A stretch of DNA of 64,000 nt from Phyllobacterium sp. OV277. GTDB lineage: Bacteria; Pseudomonadota; Alphaproteobacteria; Rhizobiales; Rhizobiaceae. The notes under the pieces were generated by a model. It worked only from the letters and a program-made list of their open reading frames with translations, had not been told where the DNA came from and did not search any database. Location: the NCBI RefSeq assembly GCF_900104355.1, contig NZ_FNIY01000004.1, forward strand, positions 186,001-250,000, read 5' to 3'. The position numbers and the translations under genes were made by a program. This document shows positions 27,357 to 35,293 of the stretch, in pieces. The first letter of the stretch is position 1. Each line of letters opens with the position of its first letter.

Positions 27357-28216
27357 CCTTGACGCGTGAACAGATCCGCCGCGCCTATATCGATGCCTGC
27401 TACCAGGAGATTGAGGCGCTGAAACCGGGCAACGTGCATATTTTTGCGGATGGGCATCGCATGAATGCACAGCAGTTTTTCGACAGTGCACAGGTTTCAT
27501 CCGGTCCAGTGACTGATCCTGCCCTTTCCGTTGGTGGACGCATTCTTGCTGCAGTAGCGGCTACCCGATCTGAAGTTGGGACCAATACAAATCTCGGTAT
27601 ACTTCTTCTCTGTGTTCCGCTTGCCCAAGCAGCAGCCGAGACCACTTCCGATCTGCAATCTGGTCTCGCCAAAACACTTGAGATGCTCGATATGGCCGAT
27701 GCGCGGGATGTATTTACAGCAATCACATTTGCACAGCCGGGTGGCCTTGGGACGACATCGGAACATGACGTTGCTAATGAACCGGATGTCCCACTTCTGG
27801 ACGCGATGCGCGCGGCGTCAGACCGTGATATGATTGCTCGGCAATATGTGACAGGCTTTTCCGACGTTTTTGCCGGCGGTCTGTCCGCCTATAGTTCGGC
27901 TGTTGGACGCAGCGAACCTGCGATGTGGCCAAGCATATTCGTCTATCTCTATTTCCTTTCAAATTTTCCGGATAGCCACATCGTGCGTAAACATGGTGCC
28001 ACTATTGCCGAAGAAACGCGGTTGGCGGCGGAGAAAATCCTTGCCCGGGTTATTCAAGTGCACGATGGCAAGGAACGTGAAAAAATACTCCTTGCTTTCG
28101 ATGCTCAACTCAAAGCAAAAAGTATCAATCCCGGCACTTCTGCAGACCTTACAGTTGCAAGCCTTTTTGCTTCAAAACTCATCTGGCTCTTGCATAATGG
28201 CGAGGTAAATGCTTGA
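27353..28216 (+). CDS. Triphosphoribosyl-dephospho-CoA synthase-like protein (orf7-type)
   Basis: A 287-residue member of the CitG/MdcB family, with EALKPGNVHIFADGHRM near the N-terminus and VGTNTNLGILLLCVPLAQA at about residue 80, the two signature segments. In citrate lyase systems such enzymes make a ribosylated CoA prosthetic group. Here, beside RFAP synthase and orf5, it matches orf7 and may attach a phosphoribosyl group during cofactor assembly (inference). The start is TTG, overlapping the previous stop as TTGA. Confidence 0.85.
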   Translation: MTLTREQIRRAYIDACYQEIEALKPGNVHIFADGHRMNAQQFFDSAQVSSGPVTDPALSVGGRILAAVAATRSEVGTNTNLGILLLCVPLAQAAAETTSDLQSGLAKTLEMLDMADARDVFTAITFAQPGGLGTTSEHDVANEPDVPLLDAMRAASDRDMIARQYVTGFSDVFAGGLSAYSSAVGRSEPAMWPSIFVYLYFLSNFPDSHIVRKHGATIAEETRLAAEKILARVIQVHDGKEREKILLAFDAQLKAKSINPGTSADLTVASLFASKLIWLLHNGEVNA

Positions 28217-28223
28217 ATTTCCC

Positions 28224-28241
28224 CAGCGGATTTGTCCGCTG
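28224..28241 (+). terminator. Hairpin after orf7
   Basis: CAGCGGA and TCCGCTG form a perfect 7-base stem with a 4-base TTTG loop, 7 bases after the orf7 stop. It lacks a U-run, so it may be an attenuator or mRNA stabiliser that separates the long H4MPT operon from the highly expressed fae. Confidence 0.45.
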
Positions 28242-28369
28242 CTATCTGGCCAACCGACCCCGGACTGAGGGTGCTGTGAACAAGGATAGCTGTCCATCGA
28301 GAGTCGTGTCTCGAGAGGTACGGCGTCTTTGGACAAACACTTGGAAACGGTTTAGGGAGGTATTTGGCC

Positions 28370-28876
28370 GTGGCTAAAATCAACAAGGTAATGGTTGGCG
28401 AATCGCTGGTTGGCGATGGTAATGAAGTTGCGCATATCGATCTGTTGATCGGACCGCGCGGCAGTGCAGTTGAAACAGCATTCTGCAACGCTTTGACAAA
28501 TAACAAGGATGGGTTCACCTCTCTCCTTGCGGTAATCGCGCCGAATTTGGCATGTAAGCCAAACACTATTCTGTTCAACAAGGTTACCATCAAGGGAGCC
28601 AAACAGGCTGTCCAGATGTTTGGTCCCGCACAGCATGCGGTAGCCAAGGCGGTCCAGGACAGTGTAGCCGATGGCACTATTCCAGCTGATGAAGCCGATG
28701 ATCTGTTTATTTGCGTTGGTGTTTTCATCCATTGGGAGGCTGAGGACGACGCGAAGATTCAGGACTTCAATTATCGAGCAACCAAGGAAGCTCTGGAACG
28801 TGCAGTATCGGGCAAGCCGACTGCCGCCGAAGCAACAGCTCAGCGTGATACTGTAAAGCATCCGTTCAGCGCTTAG
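28370..28876 (+). CDS. fae: Fae, formaldehyde-activating enzyme
   Basis: A 168-residue enzyme that condenses formaldehyde with H4MPT to methylene-H4MPT. The start is GTG 28370 ([24 protein letters not shown]), 9 bases after GGGAGG; a TTG at 28364 is too close to that site. The active-site His of [14 protein letters not shown], the [12 protein letters not shown] segment and [19 protein letters not shown] are as in the Methylobacterium enzyme. The 153-base leader with its hairpin suggests its own promoter. Confidence 0.97.
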   Translation: MAKINKVMVGESLVGDGNEVAHIDLLIGPRGSAVETAFCNALTNNKDGFTSLLAVIAPNLACKPNTILFNKVTIKGAKQAVQMFGPAQHAVAKAVQDSVADGTIPADEADDLFICVGVFIHWEAEDDAKIQDFNYRATKEALERAVSGKPTAAEATAQRDTVKHPFSA

Positions 28877-28962
28877 ACACGAGACAACCCCGCACAGAGT
28901 ACGCCCTCTGTTGCATCGGATGGTCTGTTGCGCCGGTTGGCAAAACGTTTGGGCTTCTAGAA

Positions 28963-28998
28963 TTGAGCAAGGGGAAAGCAATCAATCCCCTTGCTCAA
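28963..28998. terminator. Strong hairpin between convergent fae and orf17
   Basis: TTGAGCAAGGGG (28963-28974) and CCCCTTGCTCAA (28987-28998) form a perfect 12-base stem with a 12-base loop. It overlaps the last codons of the reverse gene and lies downstream of fae. Runs of T are weak on both sides, but position and strength fit a bidirectional terminator. Confidence 0.7.
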
Positions 28999-29710
28999 AC
29001 CTGCCTTGTTGGGTGTTTTTCATCAGAGACGAGATTGTCTCCGATGTCAGTGATCCATTGTGCAGCGAGGTAGCGACAAGTACTGCTGAGATGCCGATTG
29101 CTTCCAGTTGCTCCAGATCATGGACATGGCGAACGCCGCCCGCAGCAATAACTGCACGATTGCCGGCCCGTCGCTTGATTTCGGTCAGCCGTTTCAAATC
29201 GGGGCCCGAATTGGCGCCGACACGGCCAAGCGTCATGGCGATGATCCGGGATGGCCAGTTATCAGCATTTTCAAGAATAGACGGCGGCCCGACAAATTCA
29301 TCCTCCTTGAAATCCAGGGATAGAACCAGCCGTAGATTTTCGCGTAATTTCTCAAGCACGGAAGCATCAGATTGAGACTCCGAACCCAATACAGGTGATA
29401 TGCCATCCATATTCAAGGCTTGTTCCAGCTGGCTAAGGGTCGAGAAACCAGCGTCCAGCCAGACATCGGCTGTGGCCAATAATGGCCTCAATCTTTTCAA
29501 TGTATCGTCAGAAGGGCCGCGCTGTATTGCGTCGAGTTCAGCAATATAGAAGGCTGGAAAAGGATAGAGTTTGCGCAAACCTTCGGCCACATCAAGTACT
29601 TCAGCCGTAGGGCTGAGGGGTGTTTCGATAGGACGATACGTCTCGCGCTTGCCCATATAGGCGCGAACAACGAGTCCATCTTTTATGTCGAGTACCGGAA
29701 TGATATGCAC
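28982..29710 (-). CDS. HisA-like TIM-barrel protein of the H4MPT cluster (orf17-type)
   Basis: About 242 residues from the GTG at 29710 (HIIPVLDIKDGLVVRA), which starts the barrel; a longer reading from 29932 would cover the divergent gene. It is related to HisA-type isomerases: VLDIKDGLVVRAYMGKR at the start and AVIAAGGVRHVHDLEQL near residue 195. It corresponds to orf17 of Methylobacterium, linked by genetics to H4MPT-dependent formaldehyde oxidation and likely to act in cofactor synthesis. Exact reaction unknown to me. Confidence 0.78.
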   Translation of the reverse strand: MHIIPVLDIKDGLVVRAYMGKRETYRPIETPLSPTAEVLDVAEGLRKLYPFPAFYIAELDAIQRGPSDDTLKRLRPLLATADVWLDAGFSTLSQLEQALNMDGISPVLGSESQSDASVLEKLRENLRLVLSLDFKEDEFVGPPSILENADNWPSRIIAMTLGRVGANSGPDLKRLTEIKRRAGNRAVIAAGGVRHVHDLEQLEAIGISAVLVATSLHNGSLTSETISSLMKNTQQGRFEQGD

Positions 29711-29731
29711 TTGTAGAATCCAAGGAATGTT

Positions 29732-30802
29732 ATGCTCATGAAACGCCGATTTGCTGCTGAAGGAAAGCCCCTGATTACCGGCTGGGATGTTGGGGGAGCC
29801 CATCTCAAGATGGCGCAATGCCAGAATGGCGAGATCGTCTCGGCAAAAATTTTCAAAACCCCACTCTGGCTCGGTGTCGATCAGGTGCGCGAGGTCCTGA
29901 TCGAAATTGCGCCATTGCGGGCAGATGGTCATCTCAATGTGTTCACGATGACCGGAGAACTCTCGGATACGTTCACCTCACGCGACGCAGGAATTGCAGG
30001 GCTGCTTGATTTTATCGCAGAGCAATTCGGGGACAAGAACACGCTCATCTATGCCGGCCGTGCAGGCCTCTGTGATATTGATATGGCACGCAATCTGGGT
30101 GGGGACATCGCATCCGCCAATTGGCACGCCACAGCTTCATTAAGTGCGAAACTGGCGGGTACCGGCCTGTTTATCGACATGGGATCGACCACTACGGATA
30201 TACTTGCCTTCAGGAACGGTGAATTGGTCCATGACGGTTACTCCGATGCGGAGCGGCTGTCGACAGGCGAACTGGTTTATACGGGATTTGCCCGCTCAGC
30301 GCTGATCGGTATCGCGGCTCTTGTCCCCATACGTGGCCACATGACGCCGCTTATGAACGAATATTTCGCCAACACCGCCGATCTGGGCCGTATTCTCGGA
30401 ACGTTGGATGAGGCCGATGACAAATATCCATCTGCCGACCGTCAACCGAAAACCCTTGCCGGGTCCATTCAAAGGCTGGCAAGAATGGTGGGGCGGGATA
30501 GTGGTGACCTGCACGAGGCGGAATGGATCGATATTGCACGGTGGTTCAGCGAGCACCAAATACGCATGATCCATGATGGAGCTTTCCGGGTGGCACGCCA
30601 CCTCTCGCCCGAGCAGACCGCGCCCATTGTTGGTGCAGGTATAGGCAGACCTCAAATCAAACAACTGGCCCGGCGTATGGACCGACCCTATGTAGATTTC
30701 GGCATGTTGATACCAGCAACGCCAGATGCGCGGGACGATGCAAGCAAAGCTGCGCCTGCGGCCGCAGTCGCACTGCTCGCGTCAATGTCCTTGGCAGGAT
30801 AA
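29732..30802 (+). CDS. Hydantoinase/oxoprolinase-like ATPase, MfnF-related (orf19-type)
   Basis: A 356-residue protein of the ASKHA fold. It starts with GWDVGGAHLKMAQC (phosphate-1 loop) and has GTGLFIDMGSTTTDIL (phosphate-2) and IVGAGIGRPQIKQLA (adenosine motif). In archaea the related MfnF couples the aminomethylfuran unit to tyramine in methanofuran synthesis; the bacterial gene is orf19 of methylotroph clusters. AAGGA lies 6 bases before the ATG. It is divergent from orf17 with only 21 bases between starts and convergent with the DUF447 gene 1 base away. Confidence 0.82.
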   Translation: MLMKRRFAAEGKPLITGWDVGGAHLKMAQCQNGEIVSAKIFKTPLWLGVDQVREVLIEIAPLRADGHLNVFTMTGELSDTFTSRDAGIAGLLDFIAEQFGDKNTLIYAGRAGLCDIDMARNLGGDIASANWHATASLSAKLAGTGLFIDMGSTTTDILAFRNGELVHDGYSDAERLSTGELVYTGFARSALIGIAALVPIRGHMTPLMNEYFANTADLGRILGTLDEADDKYPSADRQPKTLAGSIQRLARMVGRDSGDLHEAEWIDIARWFSEHQIRMIHDGAFRVARHLSPEQTAPIVGAGIGRPQIKQLARRMDRPYVDFGMLIPATPDARDDASKAAPAAAVALLASMSLAG

Positions 30803-30803
30803 T

Positions 30804-31409
30804 TCAGGCAGTACCGGGATGACGCGCTGCACTCTTGCCCTTGGAATCGGCGGCTTCCTGATGCTCCTTCACGCGCTGCATCAACCATGACCACGCAAGC
30901 AGTTCATTCGGCCCTGCAGTCTTCTCGATCGCAATCGTGAGATAGCCAATTTCCGCATCGATCTTTTCTTGTGGTAGCATATGCAGACGGCTGACCAGAA
31001 TGGCCAATTCGAGCACTGCGGCTTTGCCTCGATTGAGCCCGGTGAAAGGCGCGTGCATTGCCTCAGAAACAACTTTGCAGAAATGGCGTGGGCGCAACCC
31101 GTCATCGTCGACGGACACCACCTGAAGCGCTGAATGACTGAGTGCTGTTTGCAGGCGCGGCACGGGAAAGCCCTCAACTGCGACTGTGGGCCACTCTTTG
31201 CGCCCCGTGAGACAGCCAGCAAACACCAGCATATCATCCGTATAATTGGCAATTGCAAAGGGGACAGCGCTAAGATTATCGAGCGTCTTCGATGGACGGA
31301 ACGGCGCGATAACCCACCCATCCTCCTGCTGGATGATACCAAGCGGCGCGACGTGGACAATTCCGGCAACATCAACCGTCGTGACGATGGTTTCCCTGAT
31401 ATAGGTCAA
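30804..31409 (-). CDS. DUF447 family protein of the H4MPT cluster (orf21-type)
   Basis: About 201 residues from the TTG at 31409 (TYIRETIVTTVDVAGIVHVAPLGI), which overlaps the orf22 stop as TTGA and has AAGAAGGA upstream. The longer ORF from 31499 lies inside orf22. It resembles the flavin-reductase-like split barrel of DUF447: VAPLGII...WVIAPFRPSKTLDNL and FAIANYTDDMLVFAGCL. Cofactor binding and function are unproven. It ends the reverse operon that begins at 35148. Confidence 0.75.
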   Translation of the reverse strand: MTYIRETIVTTVDVAGIVHVAPLGIIQQEDGWVIAPFRPSKTLDNLSAVPFAIANYTDDMLVFAGCLTGRKEWPTVAVEGFPVPRLQTALSHSALQVVSVDDDGLRPRHFCKVVSEAMHAPFTGLNRGKAAVLELAILVSRLHMLPQEKIDAEIGYLTIAIEKTAGPNELLAWSWLMQRVKEHQEAADSKGKSAARHPGTA

Positions 31410-32806
31410 GTCGTCGTATCCTTCTTCGCTCGTAACGTATGGCCCGCTTCTTTTAATCGTTGACGATCCATTTTTTCTTCCGGAGTGGCGGCACCCCATG
31501 CAAGTGTTTCATCCTGCGTGTACCGCTTGCCCAGCTTCCAGGCTATTTCGGCTTTCGTCAGCTCGGCGCCCAGATAGAAGGCGTGGGCACCATCCGATTC
31601 AACGTTGAGCTTCGGGAAAAGTTCAAATGCATCCTGTGCAATTGCATGACCTTTGACATTGAAGATGTGGACGCCATCAGGCGCGGTCATAATGCGGAAA
31701 TTGGCGTCGCGCACATCACTGGCAAGCACGGCGATATCCTCTACGCTGTTCGGATAGGGCTTACGGTCATGGATCTGCAACAGTCCAGCATCATAGCCGC
31801 GTGGCAGAGCATGATCCCGTTTGGCTGCAAACATGATGCGGCGAGCCCGATCATGCTCCTCGACAGTACGAATGGTGTGGGGACTGACATTAACGACAAG
31901 GACGTTGTCTATCGATAGTTCCGAACAAATCCCTGAGAGAAGCGCAGTAATACCGGACGTGTCCGCATCCGTGAGTTCCGTGAGATTACCGGTGCCCATC
32001 ATCATCGGGATATCGGGCCATCGGCGGCGGGCTTCCAGAAATCGCCCGAGCGAAGCGGCAAAACCGAAATGGATCGGATCGAGTACCGGATCGGCAATGA
32101 AGGAGATATTTGCATTCTGTGCAGCCACAATCGCACGGCCAAGTGAATCGAGATCACCTGCAACTGAAGGAATAAGGATTGGAACGGCGTTATATTTCAC
32201 CGCCAGACCTATAGTCTCCTCGGTGAGGCTAAGAAGATAATCAGCACCGGCAGCAGCACCGGTTTCAAGCTCATTGCGGTTGGCTGAATCCACGCTGACG
32301 GAGAGGCCATGGGCCTTAAGACGACGGATAGCGTCGGCAAGATGTGGAAACGGCGTGTCCGGCAAGCAGCCAAGATCGATGACATCCGCGCCCGCAGCAG
32401 CAAGTTTCGAAGCACGCTCCACCAATGCGTCCAAGGACAGGGCTGAAGCATCAACTATTTCCGCGAAGATGCGCATATTGTGTTTGGAAAGATCAATCGA
32501 CTTGCCAACGCGCCCGAGAAATACCGGCAGGTCAGCAACCTCGTCTGGGCCGCGTAGGAAGGGAATGTCGAAGCGTGTGCTCAAGCGGTCAAGATCGCCA
32601 CGATAACGGCCAGGTAATATGATGCGATCCGCTACAACCGGAGGCTTCAATCGCCGTGCGATAATCTCTTCACTCATCAGTGCAGCGACCTTCACACCTA
32701 TATCAACGATTTCATAGGTGAAGGTGGTATCCTTGAGATCGGAAAGTATCCGTTCCAGCCGTGAGCGGGCCAGATGCCCGGTCAAGAACAGGAGATGTTC
32801 AGTCAT
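31406..32806 (-). CDS. Dihydropteroate synthase-like protein (orf22-type)
   Basis: About 466 residues from the ATG at 32806. An N-terminal unique domain (residues 1-115) precedes a pterin-binding TIM barrel: NMRIFAEIVDASALS, ADVIDLGCLPDT, SVSVDSANRNELETG, FIADPVLDPIHFGFA. These are diverged forms of dihydropteroate synthase motifs. The C-terminal 110 residues are extra. It equals orf22 of methylotroph clusters and is presumed to handle the pterin part of H4MPT. It overlaps both neighbours. Confidence 0.8.
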   Translation of the reverse strand: MTEHLLFLTGHLARSRLERILSDLKDTTFTYEIVDIGVKVAALMSEEIIARRLKPPVVADRIILPGRYRGDLDRLSTRFDIPFLRGPDEVADLPVFLGRVGKSIDLSKHNMRIFAEIVDASALSLDALVERASKLAAAGADVIDLGCLPDTPFPHLADAIRRLKAHGLSVSVDSANRNELETGAAAGADYLLSLTEETIGLAVKYNAVPILIPSVAGDLDSLGRAIVAAQNANISFIADPVLDPIHFGFAASLGRFLEARRRWPDIPMMMGTGNLTELTDADTSGITALLSGICSELSIDNVLVVNVSPHTIRTVEEHDRARRIMFAAKRDHALPRGYDAGLLQIHDRKPYPNSVEDIAVLASDVRDANFRIMTAPDGVHIFNVKGHAIAQDAFELFPKLNVESDGAHAFYLGAELTKAEIAWKLGKRYTQDETLAWGAATPEEKMDRQRLKEAGHTLRAKKDTTT

Positions 32807-33350
32807 GTCGGGCAACTTCGTTCGAACGGCGCGCGATAGCCGTCTTCAACTCGGCCAATGATTCGACAACCTCAGTCCGCTCATAGGTTTTTAGACGCGC
32901 CGTATTGGCGAGATCGATTGGCCGGGGATAGACCTTCACCATGCCACCCGGAGCCATTGTTTCAAGCTCAGGCGCCGTATCGCAGGCAAAAACGATGGAT
33001 GGAACGAGGCATTTGCCAGCTTGAGCATAAACATTTGTAGGAAGTGAATCTGAAATTCCGACAACGCATTTTGCAACCGTGTTCGATGTTGCGGGGGCAA
33101 TAACCGCCGTGTGATACACGCCGTTATAAAAGCCTCCCACAGGCACAGAGCTTGCAGTCTTGTCGTGCAAAACCCGTGTCGTCTCAAGGAAATCGAGCTT
33201 CAATCCATACATGCGCAGTACTTCGTTAGCGGCTTTTGAAACAAACACATCGCAATGTTCGAGCGTTCTTATCAACTCAAAACTTTCCACAAAAAAATGA
33301 CCGGAGCCAGTCAATGCCCAAGCCCATCGCGGCGTATGCAGTCGTGTCAT
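32799..33350 (-). CDS. afpA: Archaeal-type flavoprotein AfpA, putative dihydromethanopterin reductase
   Basis: A 183-residue flavoprotein of the FMN-binding UbiX/DFP fold. WALTGSGHFFVESFELI at the start and HTAVIAPATSNTVAKCVVGISDSLPTN in the middle are the flavin-site motifs. Related proteins (DmrB of Methanosarcina, DmrX of Burkholderia) reduce dihydromethanopterin to H4MPT. No DmrA-type reductase is seen in this window, so this is the candidate for that step (inference). ATGA-type overlap with orf20 upstream. Confidence 0.8.
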   Translation of the reverse strand: MTRLHTPRWAWALTGSGHFFVESFELIRTLEHCDVFVSKAANEVLRMYGLKLDFLETTRVLHDKTASSVPVGGFYNGVYHTAVIAPATSNTVAKCVVGISDSLPTNVYAQAGKCLVPSIVFACDTAPELETMAPGGMVKVYPRPIDLANTARLKTYERTEVVESLAELKTAIARRSNEVARHD

Positions 33351-33982
33351 TGCCCACCCATTGCTTCGAAATGTCTCGTGCCCATCATCACGCGTCCCGG
33401 AATGGCTGCTAATGGTAAATCCAGCACATTCAACATAGCTGGACCCGCCATGTGAAGACTCGTGTCAGTTGCCAGCATGTCCGGCAGCATTCTGTCGACA
33501 ATACCCGCATCAACCAGCTCTGTGACCGACGAATAGAACTGGTACTCATCGGTCTGCTTTATCAGCAATACAGCCTGACTCTGCAGGTGTTTGGCAAGCC
33601 ACGCGCTTAAACTATCCGAAGTAATATCCCATGACATAGGAATATCAGGCGCACCTATGGTCATCAATGACGGCAACCAAACGGGGAGAGAACCTGCGTC
33701 AAGCGCATTGCTGATTTCCGCAATCGACCGCACGACCTGTAAGCATTCGTGATGTTCGGCAATGGCAATGCCAAACTGATCCATGGCAAGGATTGCCATT
33801 GCATGTGCAGCTTCGTCTGAATAGCCAAGCCGACCCTGTGAAATCCGGATCTGGTCCGCAAAGGGCCCACCTCCGGGTACGATGATCAGAGGGAACGTTG
33901 CGCTGACCAGCACATTGATCCAGCGATGCATTTCTCCGTGACCCGCCGTACTTCCTCCAAGCTTTACGACAAGCGGTTTCAT
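33347..33982 (-). CDS. Amino acid kinase-like protein, MfnE-related (orf20-type)
   Basis: A 211-residue protein of the aspartate/uridylate kinase fold, with KPLVVKLGGSTAG at the start, PLIIVPGGGPFAD (about residue 34) and VLLIKQTDEYQ (about 138). The archaeal MfnE phosphorylates aminomethylfuran phosphate during methanofuran synthesis, and orf20 is its homologue in methylotrophs. The neighbouring MfnB-type and MfnF-type genes support the assignment. It overlaps genes on both sides by 4 bases. Confidence 0.8.
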   Translation of the reverse strand: MKPLVVKLGGSTAGHGEMHRWINVLVSATFPLIIVPGGGPFADQIRISQGRLGYSDEAAHAMAILAMDQFGIAIAEHHECLQVVRSIAEISNALDAGSLPVWLPSLMTIGAPDIPMSWDITSDSLSAWLAKHLQSQAVLLIKQTDEYQFYSSVTELVDAGIVDRMLPDMLATDTSLHMAGPAMLNVLDLPLAAIPGRVMMGTRHFEAMGGQ

Positions 33983-35148
33983 GAAGACTTTCGGCCTCCA
34001 TGCACCTGCGTGAAGCGGAGCTTGGCAGAGTTCTTGACTTCGCGTGTTCGCTCGATCTCAACACCCACGCCACCGGGACCTATCTCCAGTTTCTCAGCGC
34101 GAACGAAAACGCGGATCACCCGCGGATTTTTCAGTACGAAAGCGGCTACTTGTTCCGCCAACGTTTCTGCAAGCTCGACATGGCCCTCGGCAACGATGGC
34201 GCGAATGCCATCCATTATCAGATCGTAGGAAACCACATGCCGCATATCTTCGGGATTGCGTGTCACCCGCAAAACCTCAGCGACAACGTCGAAACGCACC
34301 TTCTGGGTTTTGCCATGTTCAAAACTATAAGCCCCTATGTAGACGGGGAGAACAAAATCGCGGACAAAAATCTTGTCTGTACCCAGTCCCGCTTCTTCCG
34401 GTTCCGGAAAATAACCCCTCGCGGCAAGCAATTTATAATCAACGCTTGCCGCTCCCCCCTCTTCCAGCATTTCGGGAATGAGACCGCGTATCTTTGCCGT
34501 TGCTTGCGCATCAATGGATGCTCTTCGGTTAAGATCAACACAAAGCGCTCCACGAAAACCCATAAAATCCGGATCATAGGTCAGTAGTCGCGAAACATCC
34601 GGCGCTTCGAGCGATCCGGCAACGCCGACCATTAACCCATGGGACTGGCCACTCCCGATAAACTTTCCGATTTGATCGGGAGACATATGATTGAGCAATC
34701 GGCCTTTGGATTTATCTGCCGTGTCGATCATAAGGCCGAAAAACCCGCAAACCGACAAGCGTTCAAACAGAGTTTCGTCGTAAGAATTCCAGTTATCGGC
34801 AAAGATAACTGCAATCAATTTATTGTGTGAAGCAAGCGGCCTGAGTGCCTCTATACAAACATCCAACTGCTCTGATGGGAATAAGCCAATCTTGATGTAA
34901 TCCAGACCAGCCGAAGCAAATTGTTCTACTCTTTTAAGGATGGTCTCCGGATGCATCGGAAGATCACCGCAAGCTGCACTGATGGGGCGCCTTCCCGCTA
35001 TAAAGTCCTTGACTTCCAATACTTTAGACAGATCAACGGCTCCTAGCGCTCCGTTGTCAGGATCTTTCATGTCAATGATATCTGCGCCGTTTTGGAAAAC
35101 GATTTCCGCTTCCTCACGGTTCCGGACACTTGCCAACATTTTTGTCAT
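33979..35148 (-). CDS. Fusion of MfnB-type furan synthase (orf9) and FolB-like dihydroneopterin aldolase
   Basis: 389 residues from the ATG at 35148. Residues 1-235 are the MfnB/(5-formylfuran-3-yl)methyl phosphate synthase domain: MLASVRNREEAE, ADIIDMKDPDNGALG with the Schiff-base Lys28, YIKIGLF and MIDTADKSKGRLL. Residues 258-370 are a FolB/FolX-like domain: VRDFVLPVYIGAYSFEHG, HVVSYDLIMDGI (Tyr308), ETLAEQVA and VRAEKLEIGPGGVGVEI (Lys353). The fusion couples a methanofuran step to a pterin aldolase step in one chain. It is the first gene of the reverse operon to orf21. Confidence 0.85.
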   Translation of the reverse strand: MTKMLASVRNREEAEIVFQNGADIIDMKDPDNGALGAVDLSKVLEVKDFIAGRRPISAACGDLPMHPETILKRVEQFASAGLDYIKIGLFPSEQLDVCIEALRPLASHNKLIAVIFADNWNSYDETLFERLSVCGFFGLMIDTADKSKGRLLNHMSPDQIGKFIGSGQSHGLMVGVAGSLEAPDVSRLLTYDPDFMGFRGALCVDLNRRASIDAQATAKIRGLIPEMLEEGGAASVDYKLLAARGYFPEPEEAGLGTDKIFVRDFVLPVYIGAYSFEHGKTQKVRFDVVAEVLRVTRNPEDMRHVVSYDLIMDGIRAIVAEGHVELAETLAEQVAAFVLKNPRVIRVFVRAEKLEIGPGGVGVEIERTREVKNSAKLRFTQVHGGRKSS

Positions 35149-35268
35149 TGGCTTGCCCCCGAACAAAAAACAGAAACCTTGCCTTGCACGCAAGAAAAGC
35201 TGAGCCGGAGGGTTGAGATTATGGAGCGTTTGTTTAAAAACACTATGGGCACCTCTGTTCTTAACCCA

Positions 35269-35289
35269 CCGCCATTACTTGAATGGCGG
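35269..35289 (+). promoter_or_regulatory. Hairpin just before the PQQ-associated binding-protein start
   Basis: CCGCCATT and AATGGCGG form a perfect 8-base stem with a 5-base loop that ends 4 bases before the ATG at 35294. If transcribed it would cover the ribosome site for that start, or the start used is the ATG at 35309. Confidence 0.4.
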
Positions 35290-35293
35290 CAGT

